Below are positions 22,301-33,300 of a stretch of 64,000 bases of DNA, piece by piece. Source of the stretch: Blattamonas nauphoetae. Lineage: Eukaryota; Preaxostyla; Oxymonadida. Numbering within the stretch: position 1 is the first letter of the stretch; every line of letters begins with the position of its first letter. The position numbers were made by a program, and so were the translations under genes. The stretch spans positions 699,841 to 763,840 of the forward strand of contig JARBJD010000007.1 of assembly GCA_033064195.1 (NCBI GenBank), written 5' to 3'. The notes under the pieces are model-generated. The model saw only the letters and a list, made by a program, of their open reading frames with translations. It ran no database searches and was not told where the DNA came from.

Positions 22301-23572
22301 GTTGTATCTCATCTGCAGATGTATCGTCAGAATTACGGTATTGATTGGAGAGACGCAAGCCAGGGCGAATTGCTCTTGTCATTCTTCCAGCTGTACGGAG
22401 AAGTCAGAAGCCCGATCGAGACAAATCCCGAAAAGTCAGACAAGACGCAAGAAGGATCCAAGGAAAAGGACTCCAGTCTCCCCCAGTCCTCTGAGACAGT
22501 CCCAACACCACAATTCAGCTCCCTCCTCCACGCCATCTCGATCCGAGGAAAGGGCGCTTATCTCCCAATCGATCAGATTCGAACCAGCCGATCAGTGCTG
22601 TTTGAAAAAGTGGATTCTGGGTGTGACCGCCTCATCGTTGAGGATCCTCTTGATGGAAACAACAACACCACCCGGTCCTGCTATCATTGGCCGGAGATTA
22701 AAGAGGTTTTTGGGAATGCGTATCGAGAGATGATGAAGATGAAGGCAAAAGTTGAAAAAAGGGAGAGGTTAAGAAAGGCTGAGCGAGAGAGGATCAGCCA
22801 AAGTGGAAATGAGGACAAGGAAACAGGAAAAGACCACTCTCAGACAGACAAGGATGCATCAACGCAAGAGACATCCACATCACCGTTCTCTTACGACAAG
22901 TCGTCACCAGACCTCCCAATCTTGTCGTCAGCCCAAATTGATGCTCTTTCTGTCGAAGACACGGTCTCCCTCTTCTCCTCGTGCTCAATCCTCCACACCA
23001 TTCTCCCCATTTCTGTTTCTCATTTGGAAGACAGAATCAATCGAGACAATGCTGACTGGATTGAGAACGAGAACTCCTTCTTCGTTCCTGGCTCATCCAT
23101 CCCGCAGCATCTCCCATCACCTGTCATGTCACAGGATCACTCACTCACTTCTCTCTCTTCATTTCCAGGGGCGGACTATCCGCTTGGATACTCTCGCCCC
23201 AAACCTCATTTTGGTGTCCCTCCTCCGCTTTCTGGGCTCAACTCCAGACCACACAACCCACTCGCCACCCTCACTCTTCCCCCATCCAGCCAAGGCCAAC
23301 CAATTCTTTCACACAGCATCGCTGTAAAATCTCATGCACACCCGCCTCGTTATCCAAATAGTTCCCCGCGAGAGGACGAGGCGATTCAGCGAGGATTGCA
23401 GAGTCATGGAAGGATGCAAAATCGATCCTATCGAGGTCCTCACACTCAATATCCGTCAAATCAAGGGCGGAGAAATGATAGGAGAAACGAAAAACAGTTT
23501 GGGTACGAGTGGAAACCTGATAATCGAGAAAGACGGAGTGATGACCAGCGCGACAGTACAGATGGACATTGA
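19349..23572 (+). CDS. TRF4-type non-canonical poly(A) polymerase / nucleotidyltransferase with large insertion
   Basis: TRF4/PAPD5-type enzymes add nucleotides to RNA 3' ends, usually in the nucleus for surveillance by the exosome. The 1,407-codon single exon starts MTDPNQTSPPHVTL. Residues about 95-190 are Lys/Glu-rich and basic, likely disordered or coiled. The nucleotidyltransferase motif GSFTSYTSLPTSDVDIVI (from about residue 580) carries D595 and D597. The third catalytic strand, HADISAFV, places D927. A PAP-core helix segment follows (ILVLKSFLLLHNLNEPFRGG, then LGGYPLCLIVVSHLQMYR), as does GELLLSFFQLYGE. Normal spacing between the second and third aspartates is about 55 residues; here it is 330, with a Cys-rich cluster (CETCGTVLCGCLCDC, about residues 660-675) inside. 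The C-terminus is basic with RNRSYRG/RRNDRRN-type stretches. Stop TGA at 23570. Confidence 0.88.
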   Translation: MTDPNQTSPPHVTLRIEKKVGSLKVAYDEESQCLSSPGRSPTNSPTADHQKDYDPFGTPSLPLDRSEQTTVLNPFDDVEAVSLKSLTPDHMASSLPVSSYENEKKGKESEQGSIQSLNTNEDKERKRREKKERQRLKRQIESKEGKEKAEKLIEKEENASRRSREDKRDKKGKKKKDKKRKKKDSVEYVNNSDDSKDSDAREVTTADFLIQSEKNSISAYTDQQPSTFSLSGKSLVGGVDERDGDDEEDDGTEKKRRKKRNKNAELDWMLQAEKEKQHAKERSQRIDAQKKKDSELLRQKLEDLTKLSKESAQSELAAAKEAEKLNINPFQEQKLGEKHHSTHSNDALTSISSPHQDHHALRSQSPPIHSHLIVPTLEDSPPAVRLLKDNKQDSQQISNIPLSSSSSPSLPNLPPYSAQYGVSHPKMNSVSEQRALDNQSLLSSTPVPASQLFLLTHFFLDHFIAQKENVSKIPYSFERNQTLPFISSLSTYQALLKVGQGYSPVKSSDVPNLDQNDLFLSFPLPKTSHPNDLFFSQLTAEIQTFESINTLTQSEILHRLWLIEQIWQQVRLISPHYLLCVTGSFTSYTSLPTSDVDIVIVYPQQWMYVQRVQRMMRSLLELWYGDQILSEPIRQRSQDIWDVRKKAIAALGNNTIKLCETCGTVLCGCLCDCDIQIAQTLHTNSIYPTNGKDDDERKHIKELLGMELTRATQMSLDFSSAMIVSSVYIANELRIRKPDLRSIQRIIVDADKVESNESKQVANQTTIKTEIHQHEKEHTNSETQNSSKDDLPLKADVRTRLNHWFVDTPFTPSTLPPTPVHYTHTLLEQLHNQLSSLQTSLTTSQRMFHSSDATDQGYPKTGGYDRQSPSPSLGEHLLQSDSEAASQFSAMTTYPLDLFDPPFESNFIKSKIPLVKLTHSKSKLHADISAFVVSGIVNSDFLRNLLLFFPAAQGIILVLKSFLLLHNLNEPFRGGLGGYPLCLIVVSHLQMYRQNYGIDWRDASQGELLLSFFQLYGEVRSPIETNPEKSDKTQEGSKEKDSSLPQSSETVPTPQFSSLLHAISIRGKGAYLPIDQIRTSRSVLFEKVDSGCDRLIVEDPLDGNNNTTRSCYHWPEIKEVFGNAYREMMKMKAKVEKRERLRKAERERISQSGNEDKETGKDHSQTDKDASTQETSTSPFSYDKSSPDLPILSSAQIDALSVEDTVSLFSSCSILHTILPISVSHLEDRINRDNADWIENENSFFVPGSSIPQHLPSPVMSQDHSLTSLSSFPGADYPLGYSRPKPHFGVPPPLSGLNSRPHNPLATLTLPPSSQGQPILSHSIAVKSHAHPPRYPNSSPREDEAIQRGLQSHGRMQNRSYRGPHTQYPSNQGRRNDRRNEKQFGYEWKPDNRERRSDDQRDSTDGH

Positions 23573-23892
23573 ACTCTTAATTTAGTCCTATCTTCTTTCA
23601 TCTTGTTTTACACCATTTCACCGAATTCATAATTTTGAATTATTGCATTATCAGCGACGGAGACCAGATCAAGTCTTTGTGTTGACTGTGGATGATATGT
23701 AATTGATTGTTGATTGACTGATGGGAATCGACGATGAAAATACATTTTCGATCATGTAGAATGACTTTGGAGAAGAGTGCATCTGCACTTGGGGTGATGA
23801 GAAGTTCGAAGACGATTGTGAGGATTTTTGTTTGATTGGATGAAAAGAGAAGCAACGATAGCATGCTGTTGAAATGGTTTCAAGCCGATTAC

Positions 23893-24491
23893 TCACACCA
23901 TGCCGATCTGGTTTGCAACGTCGAGAGCTTCATGCTCTGGGAGGAGGCGAATGTAGGCCTTCTTTTCTCCGTTTGGACTGATCAAAAGGGAAGATAAACA
24001 TAAAAAACAAATCGGAAAATACGTGATAAGTGTGTTCACCTTGCGGCAACGAACATGATAAAGTTTCTCAAAGGCACGCTTGATTTGAGGTTTTGTTGCT
24101 GCAAGTCGAACAATGAAGACGAGGGTGTTGTGGTTCTCAATCTGTTGCATCGCAGATTCAGTAGTAACTGGAACACGGATGATGTCAAAGTCATCAACTG
24201 GGCGAGCACCTGAAGCTGCCTTCCTGGGGAACTTTGGTTTGCGTGGGAGCTCCAGAGTGCTGGGGCGGTGGAAGTGGACGGAGGTACGAACCTTATGCTT
24301 GCGTGCTTAAAGGAATACAAGAAAATGAATGTTGATTAATCCGAATTGTGAGATTTGGAGGTAAATTTTGAAGAAAGTTCACGTATGTGAAAAAAGTGGA
24401 ACTAAACAGATTAAAAAGCCTCTACTCCGTGAAAATGAGCCTCTAACATCGCAAAAAGATCATTGACAATACCTCTAACTTGCTTGACCAT
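23893..24491 (-). CDS. RPL23A: 60S ribosomal protein uL23 (L23A/L25)
   Basis: uL23 sits at the exit of the ribosomal tunnel and binds 26S rRNA. Exon 3 (23977-23893) gives PNGEKKAYIRLLPEHEALDV and ends ANQIGMV. Exon 2 (24305-24023) gives KHKVRTSVHFHRP, RVPVTTESAMQQIENHNTLV and KKLYHV-like KLYHVRCRKVNTLIT. A 45-nt intron (24022-23978, GTATTTTCC...GATCAG) joins them inside NTLI-TPNG, a diagnostic uL23 stretch. The most likely first exon is 24491-24473 (MVKQVRA), followed by a 167-nt intron; other splice choices in the first intron change only a few residues. The total is 128 residues, shorter than the animal protein because the Lys/Ala-rich N-terminal extension is missing. Confidence 0.93.
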
Positions 24492-24698
24492 TTCTCTGAT
24501 GCGATCTAAATCCCCTTTGGCCCAGAGTCTTTCCCACTATCTGGTTTTGAATCTTGAAAAAACGCATCCAATCATTTATCTGGATGAATTCAGCTTCTCC
24601 CATTTTCATCTCCGTTCATTTTTGATTTTATCAACATATCACCTAAACCTGATGTGACACGAATCGACGAACAGCTCTCGTCGATTATTCAGAACTCA

Positions 24699-24880
24699 AT
24701 GCTCTTCCGCGCCATTTTCCTCGTTTTCGCTGCTCTCTTCACACCAGGTTTCCTTTTTCTTTCATTGTAGTATTCCCATCAGCTCAAGCCCAATGCCAAG
24801 GTGGAAAATGCAGAGCTCAACGCCCCAACCTTCAGAACGGTGGAAACTGTCAGGGCGGTCGATGTTCAGCCAGAAGATAG
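24699..24880 (+). CDS. Small secreted cysteine-repeat peptide (52 aa) with a 23-nt intron
   Basis: Exon 1 (24699-24747) and exon 2 (24771-24880) flank a 23-nt GT-AG intron (24748-24770, GTTTCC...CATTGTAG). Unspliced, the frame stops at the TAG of the splice acceptor. Spliced, it encodes a classic signal peptide (MLFRAIFLVFAALFTPVFPS, then AQA as a likely cleavage site) and a mature peptide of about 29 residues with two near-identical units, QCQGGKCRAQR and NCQGGRCSARR. There are four cysteines spaced C-x4-C twice, and many Arg, Gln and Gly residues. I recognise no family. It is divergent from uL23 with 207 bp between starts. It could be a signalling, antimicrobial or surface-coat peptide; the function is unknown. 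Confidence 0.6.
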
Positions 24881-25065
24881 ACCATAAATACATACCACAC
24901 ACAGTTAGACCCTATTGCGATGCAATCGGTCAGAGTTTCCCGTTTTGTTCTCACACACTCCACACTAATCATCCACTTGGATTAATGCTTTGGAAATCTG
25001 CGTGACGCAAAGCTTCAAATGAAGAAGATGAAAGGCGAAAGGAAGACAATTCATAAAAGCAAAAA

Positions 25066-26309
25066 TCAGTTGTTTGTGGAAAGAAGAGTGTCGAGTGCAA
25101 GATCGAAGTTTCCATGTGAATTCCGGAGGACAGTTTCACACCTCTCTCTTGGTAGTTGAGTGATTTCTTCCAAATTTTCTATCATTTGTCCCCAGTTTGG
25201 AATTTGCGGCGGATTTTGTTGTTGAGGTTGAGTTCGTGGCTGTGGAGGAGGTTGAGCGGTTGGAATTGGCTGGTGAGGAGTGATAGAGGGTTGAGTCGGT
25301 GCTGGTTGATGTGTTCCTTCAACAAATGGTGTTAAAACTAGTGTGATGAATGTTGAAGATCAATCAAGAAAATAGTGATGATTCATGGAAGCAGAAGAAG
25401 ACAAACTCTCCTCCGGACTTCCAACCAGTTCTTCAGCGGGAGGAATATCTCCGAACGATTTCTTTATCGTCCGCGCGCTGTAATCAAACACTCCGTACAT
25501 CTTTTCGAAGATATGTCGAAGTCTTGATGGGATGTTGATCCGAAGAATGAGAAATGGAATGAAGATGCAAGAGACAGCGAAGCTGATCAGAATTCGCAGG
25601 AGATAGGAGAATTTCCTCTGAAATGGGACAAAGTTCTTAATGACGAATAAAGTGATGAGTAATGAGAGATACTGGTAGAAGTAAGACGATATAGAGCAGG
25701 AGACGAATGTACCAGTTGAGTGGAACTCGTCGTTTTGCCACAGGGAGTCGGAAATAGAGATCCAGTGTGGCAAGGGAGGTATAAAGAAAGATGCTGATGG
25801 AAATGATGAATGACTTTAATATACAAGTTTCCATCTTTGAAACCGGGGATAAACCACGCCCTTTGACTCGGCATCGGTATAAAATTCGCCGATATTGCGA
25901 GTATGATTAATAAAAGAAATTTTGAGGTCCCCAGTCGTCTTTCAACACCACTTAAGAGCCCAATCGAGAAGAACCCTGGAAAAATGGGATGATATCGGAT
26001 GTATAAGGGGAAACCACATAATACTCGAACAATATCTTGGTAGTAGAACTGATTTATTGGCTGTGGAGGAGTTGTAATGATGACGCGTAAAGCTCCATAA
26101 AGATCCAGGAGATAAATCGCAACAAGAACAATTGTAACATAGAGTGTGGCAGGACAATTTCCTAAAATAATGGATGATTAGGGAGGTGTCATCGTGAATA
26201 AGATGAAACAGACGAAGGATCGTTGTTCGTTCCGCCTTCCTTGTTATGGCCACTGAGGAGATTGAAATAGAAGGAAAGTGAGACAAATGAGAGGAATAAT
26301 TCACAAACT
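25066..26309 (-). CDS. Rhomboid-like membrane protein with C-terminal CUE/UBA domain (UBAC2/Dsc2-like)
   Basis: UBAC2 and yeast Dsc2 are rhomboid pseudoproteases with a ubiquitin-binding tail that help ER or Golgi quality control. Six exons splice to 326 residues: a lone A at 26309, then 26252-26214, 26161-25825, 25793-25673, 25617-25407 and 25337-25066, with introns of 56, 52, 31, 55 and 69 nt; the sum is divisible by three. Hydrophobic segments include LYVTIVLVAIYLLDLYG, the FLLLIILAISANF segment after a GVERRLGTSKF motif (family-like GxxxxFERRxGSxKF), LYIVLLLP and LLRILISFAVSC. A Pro/Gln-rich linker leads to EEITQLPRERCETVLRNS and FDLALDTLL, a CUE/UBA pattern. No catalytic Ser/His rhomboid motif is seen. 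The start is odd: the best model splits the ATG as A|TG across the first intron, so an upstream exon remains possible. Confidence 0.65.
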
Positions 26310-26678
26310 GGATTAATAAAACAGAGAACCGGTTCTCAAGGATTCGATCAGATCTGGCTCAACTTTCTGAAACCCCGAGACGATTTTCATGAATCGGGAA
26401 TGTATAGTATCCTATTGATCCATACTTGACCAAGGAGTACTCACCTACATTTTTATCTCATTCATGTCATCCCAGAATTACCCAGCAACTTCGTGGATGA
26501 GTTGAATCGAACCAAGCCCTCCATCATCTTCATCCACAGCCGAAACAGCATTATTCACTCTTGGGTCTATTCTACGTGAAGAGAACAAGACAATTAAAGA
26601 GAAATGTGATTCGTTCTGTGAGATGAGACGAATCAACGAAGTGAAATGAATCGTCAATCTCGAGTTTTGAATTTGCGC

Positions 26679-29473
26679 CTAGGGACGCCGTCGTCTGTGA
26701 AGGTAATGACGGTCACGTGCATCATCAGAATTCAGATTGGGCAAGTTTGCCCCAAAGCATTGTAGAATACAGTGCGTTTGATTCTTGATAAAATTGCTTA
26801 TGTGTATGTTCGTTTTCATGAATGTGACGGATTCCATCGCATCATCCAACCCTTCTTCTCCAATCATCGGAGACCCTCCTCTTCTCAACATCCTTTCTGT
26901 TTTATGGTTGACATTCCCTCTTCTCTCGTCTTTGATCAGGATCAGTAAAGTCATTATCGACTCCTCCACCTCAGAACTGTTTGTGAGGCCATTCACAATC
27001 CGGAAGAAGATTCCCGTCTTGCTGATGGCTCGAGTCACCACTGGCTGGTCATAGACAGAGAAGATGCCTCTGAACAGTTTTGTCTTTGTTTGGTAGTCAA
27101 TGCCGAGCGATGAGGGTTGGTGGAAGAATGCGTGAAGACAATCGATGGAAGGGGCGATCAGACGTTCAAGCTGTGTTCGAGTCAATCGTGTCGTACAGTG
27201 ACGAGCTTGTTGGAGGCTGTCGATAATAAATTTGAGGATAAGATTGTCGGATTCTTTCAATTTACTAATAATCGAGAGTTGGTTCTGTGTTTTGATTTGC
27301 ATCACAATGGAAACAGTCTCTAAATCAATATCGTCCCATTCATCGAATGTTGGTTCGTGATCGTCTGGTCGAGACGAAAGGAGACTGTTGATCGGCGCTT
27401 GATAGAATGGTTCGATGTGTAGAGAGATGAAAGACTCGAATGCATGAAAATACTGCTCTTTTGTGCGTCCTGTGTTTCGAAAGACGAGCTGGAGACTTCG
27501 AGGCCCGAGAAAGCTGATGAACTTGCAGATCTGTAGAATGGTGTAGTCATCCAAAGAGGAGTTGCTGTCGAGGAGAGTCACAATCCGGTCGACAACGTCG
27601 ATTGTCTCAGAATCGGAGAGATGACAAACAAGTTCGGTTGTGAGGATGAATGGTGGAGATGAAGAAGCGAGAGCAGACGAGTTCATCTCCTGCTTCAGGT
27701 TTCGATAAAATGCTTCAGCGGTGGGTGTGTTCAGATCAAATCTCATCACTCGAGAAAGCAAGGAAGAAATTGTGTACGCATTGTGTGGACGATTTGTGAA
27801 AACATTCCGTGAGAGATGAACGAGATAGTCTTTCGAGAGAGTGAGAAATGAGAGGCGAAACTTCTTCAACTCTCTTTTCTTGACTGTTGGTTTATAGATT
27901 TCGGGGTCAGGCTCACATTCCTCGAACGAATTGATGATATTGCACATCACTTCAACGAGGTGATCATGGAGCGAAACGTACTCATGCGTGAACGGCATGT
28001 TTGAAGGGTTGACTGTGTTGAAGAAGCGGGAGAGCCAGCCATTCCAAAAATGCTTCACTTTGGCAACGGGATCGATCCAACGGGAGACACACTGAATGGC
28101 AGAGAGAATCATTGTCGCGTGTTGTGGTTGATTTGGTGTGAGAAGTGTCAAGAGCGATCTGACATGGTGTTTGGACGAAGAAACCATCTCGCCGTTCACT
28201 CTGATTGTGAACGTGCCATCGTCAGCGAAGACCAGTTTTTTTCATACGGGCGATGTTTGATGAAGATCACAAACGACTGTATTCCCACATCGGAGAATTG
28301 TCTCCCTTCGTCAGCGTGAGTAAGCAGACATTCAAAACACTTCACCCAATCATGAGTGTTCATCACATTTAGATTAACGAAGAGAGAAGATTTGGCTTTC
28401 TTATCTCGACCGGTAAGACCCATCGAAGATGCAAACTCTTCTGACATTGTCTTCCTCATGTCATCAAAAAACTCCACAATTTCCAGATGAACAAAGCCGT
28501 GGAACATAAAACCCGGTTTCTGTGCGAAGATTTTCAGAATTGTCTCAAATAGCATCATGTGTGGTTCCCAAAGGAAGAAAGCAGGATGAGCGATGAGATT
28601 TCGCAAATATGGACATAATGCTTTGGTAGCAGAACAGAAATCGAAATATGCCAGATGTTTTGGGTTGGAGAAGGCAAAATGATCAATAAAATGGAGCATA
28701 ATCAAGGCTATATGGTGGTGGGTTTCTATAGTTGTGTCGCAGAACGGAATTTCGTGGGGCTTTAGAAGAGAGAGGAGTTTGGTGAAGAAGTCAGTTTTTG
28801 CGATCTTAAGAGAGTAGTCAGATGTCCATTGTGAGAACATAGTGGAGAAAAATGCAAGAGTAGCAGCATGCAGTGTGTTTGATGGATAGGACATGATTTT
28901 GAGGAGAGATGATGAGAGTGTGGTTGGTTTAAAATCATCACTGAACATTTCATCGAAAAATAGGACTGAAGTGCGTTGTCCATCATTTGAGTGTATGGTG
29001 GTATATTCCAGTAATCGAATTGCGTGTTTTACTTCGATGGGAGACAATTCTAGTCCGGAGTCAACTTGTTTGAAGAGAGAAACGCACCCCTTCTGTAGAT
29101 CATCGTTTGAAATCGAATCCCTCGAAACTATTCTCCAGGTCGTTGTGATCGAACTTTGAAGAGGAATAACAGCATCTTCCAGACGTAATCGATCAGAGTC
29201 TGGTTCGAGACGGAGTCGTCTTCTTTTCGTTTCATACTGCATAATTTGCTTTGATATTTGAACGTAGGGCCGATCACTCGGGAGTATCGTGAGGAAATCA
29301 GTAGTCGATTGGGTAGGAGGAGAAACAATCGATGATTCTCCGATGGTTTTGTTGGAGTCTGGATGTGATGAATCCATGATGTCTGAATTTGAATTACATG
29401 AGCGACCAGTTTTTCCATGTGGGGTAGCGTGTGGAACATTGCATTTTCTCCTCAGTTTATGCTTTGGAGGCAT
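26679..29473 (-). CDS. Large helical-repeat protein of a lineage-specific family
   Basis: Two long frames (29473-28248 and 28200-26679) join through a 47-nt intron at 28247-28201 (GTATGAAAAA...CACAATCAG) into a 915-residue protein. The first ATG in frame is MPPKHKLRRK at 29473; an upstream GTG is less likely. The N-terminus is Ser/Thr-rich and basic. The rest is a series of amphipathic helices rich in Leu, Phe and His (for example LLSLLKPHEIPFCDTTIETH and MLHFIDHFAF), as in ARM/HEAT-like proteins. Its style resembles the protein at 46212-47273. I recall many such proteins in the oxymonad Blattamonas; none has a known function. There is no signal peptide or membrane span. Confidence 0.75.
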
Positions 29474-30349
29474 CGAGTAGGGATCTACCCTTTTCACGCT
29501 TTATCTCATCACTTCGTCTTTTGATTGTTCATGATATTCCTTCTATCCCAACAACTAGAACATCAAACTTCACTGTCTCCTCAGCTCTGTTTATGTTGCC
29601 CCTGAATCAAAATCAGACACAGATTCAAAATTGAGAAATGAGTGTTTTTTTTGAATTTTGAATCCTCTGCCTGACTCGATGTCTCAACCAAACAACTATC
29701 ATCTCTACCAGGATGAACCGAGATCAGGAATTCTCCCTACGACGAATCTCACTTTCAACCATCGCTTTGTTACAGGAAGAGATCAAAATCAAGTGAATTG
29801 AGTCCAACAACAGACAAGAATCGACACTTTTCGAGACCCAAAACAAAGCTCGCACCAATTTCTCGTCAAAATAATCATGAACATGATCGAGATTGGATTG
29901 AATCTCAATGACAAGCAATGACAACGTCGAACAGTCGAGATAAAGGCATTCTATATCTTTAGCTGAAATGATCAAATGTCCCTCATCTCTTCCATTTCGT
30001 CATCGAAAGCGTCATCCTCCAAGCCAAGCAACATGACACTTTGGTTGTCGGTGCCAAAGTTACCTTTTATGGTCTCGTCAGCGAGAATGTGGAGAGAGAA
30101 TGACTGTGGGTATCCTCCTCCAGCGACAGGCAATTGAAAGAAGACAATTTCGACTCGTCTTCGTCTGGTAATCCCGACCAAGATTGATGGTGAAGGCGAC
30201 TGGAGCATCGGACTGGTTCTGATTGAGATTTCGAGTGAAAAAGGAACTAACCGCGTTTTCGAAACGAGCAACTATCCTCTTCGCATCCCTTTTATCATCT
30301 CATCTCTGGTTTATCTTTCCCCAATCCATCACATCCCAAAAGAAAAAGA
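29474..30349. other. Intergenic region with two small protein-like minus frames
   Basis: Between two divergent genes, minus frames at 29972-30271 and 29724-29975 look coding. The first contains RRRRVEIVFFQLPVAGGGYP, then an acidic end (LEDDAFDDEMEEM). The second contains AKDIECLYLDCSTLSLLVIE. They overlap by four bases, which in this genome may hide a tiny intron or a frameshift, so they could form one small gene of about 170-180 residues. I recognise no family, and no start is certain. Confidence 0.35.
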
Positions 30350-33300
30350 ATGGAATTAAGCGGTCTCTTCTAATGCATTAATCTGATTCCTTCACTTCTA
30401 GAACCTCTGCGTAAACGCATTTTTGATCTTTTTCGGACAAAGTACGCCCAGATAAAGAAGCGGTTCGATTCATTCAAGTCAAAAGGAGTCGATTTGTCAC
30501 AAGTTCGTTCCTTTGGTGATATATCACATCCTTCTTCTCATTCTTGAACCATTCCTTCTTCTTTCTTTCAAGTTTTTCATTATTGTTCAAGAAGAAATCT
30601 TTGAGAATGATGGAGATGATTCAAAAGAAAGACTTGCACAGATCTCGGAGTTCTTTCGACAAATCGATCTTGGAAGAACAGGACGTATTTTCTGGAAAGA
30701 TCTCTCGGCATATCTTGTTAGTGTTGGCCCAAATTCATCACAGACCAATGAAGCCACGCTCCCAAAGGTTGATCGTCCCTTTTCTCACCATAAACTGTCC
30801 CTAGTTCAATCCTTATCCAACTATTATTGAAACAAACTTCGATGTTCCCCCAGAAGGCATCTTTTTCAATCCACGTTTGTACACCATGATTTTCTGTCAT
30901 TATCTTTCTGAACCGTTTCATCAATCTAGCACAATCGCAATCCTTCACATATCACAGGGATGGTACTGTGCGTGTGTGGGACTCCGAGTCTTGGCAACTT
31001 TTCCGCACATTATCAACGCACACTTCACAAATCACGAAGGCAGGATTCATCAGCCAAAGGAACCTCCTAGTGACAGCTTCGATAGATCGATCAGTTAAAC
31101 TTTTCGAAGGAACCAATTTTGAGCATGTTAAAACTTTTCATTTGAAGGAACCGCAGCTCTGCTATGCGTACACGATGCAAGAGAAGAAAGTTCAAAATGT
31201 GAACAAAATGAACTTCAAACTCTTGGATTCTGATATCCCACCAGATCTTGCTGTTCTTGTGGAGTATAACACCGATCAAAACCACAGTTTGAGCGTCAAT
31301 ACACTGTCCTCAGATGTCCGCCGTCCTCTCCTCTACACAGCCGGTCAAGATAAGACAATCCACATCTTCGACCTTGAAAAAATGTGCATGCTCGATGAAG
31401 AATTTGTCTTACGACAGTCGTCCATGTACAATACGATCCACCAATCGCCACGCCCTGAACAAGCCTCACCTGTCCTTCCATTCTCTCCCTCATCGCCGTA
31501 CGTCGAGTCAAAAATCCCGTCTGAAGTCAGCACAGCCAGACAATCCAAACTTTCATCGATTTCTCCTCCACTCAACAACACACGATCGTCTTTATCAAAA
31601 GATCTCCACAGCGAATGGATCACCGATCTGTTCCCAATGGACGATATGACCTGTCTTGCGTCGTCCTCTCTCGACAAGACCATTAAACTTTGGGATGTGA
31701 ATTCGAACATCCAACGAAATACGCTCACTGGCCATTCCCAAGGGATTCTCGTTCTCTCTTACTCAGCGTCCAATCGCCTTCTCTTCTCTGGTGGTTTCGA
31801 TAAGGACATCTTTATGTGGAATCCTCTTTCACATGCTCCCATCGAGACTCTGAAAGGTCATTCGTTCACACTCACCGATTTAGTCAGTTTTGAAGATAGT
31901 CCGCTTCTCATCTCAGCGGACATCGCCGGCCACATCAAACTTTGGGATTTGAGGATGTTCAGCTGCATCCAGACAATCATTGCCACAGCTGCCAAGCCAT
32001 CAGCAGAAGAGAAACAGTATATCGGACACGTCAAGTATGTCTTTCATATTCCATCACTTCTTCAGACCTCGAAACACAAACGTGGCAGTGAATGGGTTCA
32101 TCCCAAATCAAGCCTTCTCCGCCACTGCTGTCAACCGCCAGACAATGAGCGTTGTTGCAGCTTCAAACAATCTCTACACAATCACACCAGAATCCAACAA
32201 CCATGTCGGTCGAGTCTCCACCACCCACGTCTCTCAAATCATCTTCAACCCACACTTTGCTTCATTCATCGTTTGCGCAGGTCATGAGTGGAGTGTCTGG
32301 AAAGCAACGACCGGTCAGAACGAGCGATTTTTCGTCGAATTCTTAAAAGAAGAGATATCCACAGCCGAAATAGGTGACGATGGGTTGAAAGTCTTCTTCG
32401 GGACAGTGAATGGGAAGGTGTTTGTGGTTGATTATCGAACAGGCACGATTCTATCTGAAACGACAGTTGTCGAGGGGAGTTCACGAAACGAGAAGAATCT
32501 ATTTGGAGAAGAGAAGACAGAGGGAGTGGATGTTGACACGATCCGATATTCTCAAAATCGGAGTTTAGTGATTCTTTGTTCGATGCAAAGCTCACTTTCT
32601 GTGTGGACACTCACTCCAGCCAACACACTCACCCAAACTCGACAACTCGCCCCTCCTCCCCTCTCTCTCAGCTCCCTCTGCATCTCCGACTCACAGTTGC
32701 GGATCCTGTCTGTGTCTCAACAGAACACAGTCGTGATTTGGTATTCTACAACTCTCAACATGGCCAAATCCATTCCATACCAGCCTGTCCAGAAGAAGAA
32801 CGAGCAACCACAAGTCGGCGTGACGATTGTCGCCATTGATGTGATTGAAGACACGCCATTCGCATGTCTCGTCGACTCAAACGGGCTGCTTGTTCTCATC
32901 AACATCCGAACGATGTCTGAGGTCAAGAAATTCAGAACCCACGAACAGATCGTATCACTAAAAGCCATCACAAGTCCACAGGAATTCGTCCCAAATCCTC
33001 CAGCCGGGTTTATAACTTCATATCATCGCGAATTAACAAAGAAAATGGGTCAAGGCGATGCAAAAACGCTTATTTCCTCAGCCCAGTTTCCATTGATGGC
33101 CACAGTGAACCAACAAAACAAGGGTCGAGCAAGACAAGCGACCCCAAAATCGCCAAAGTCAATCTGCCTCACGCCTGACACGTCAGACGGAGGCAACACA
33201 TCGTCTAGCGATCAGGGACTGTATTTCAATGGCACTGGAAATGGAAACCCAAACGCTTTCACAAAGCCATCCAATCTTCTTGTCTACAGCAACGAAGAAG

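Noticed and set aside
28196-29497. Two overlapping genes (4-bp overlap at 28196-28199)
   Set aside because: A 47-nt GT-AG intron joins them in frame, so one gene is more likely.
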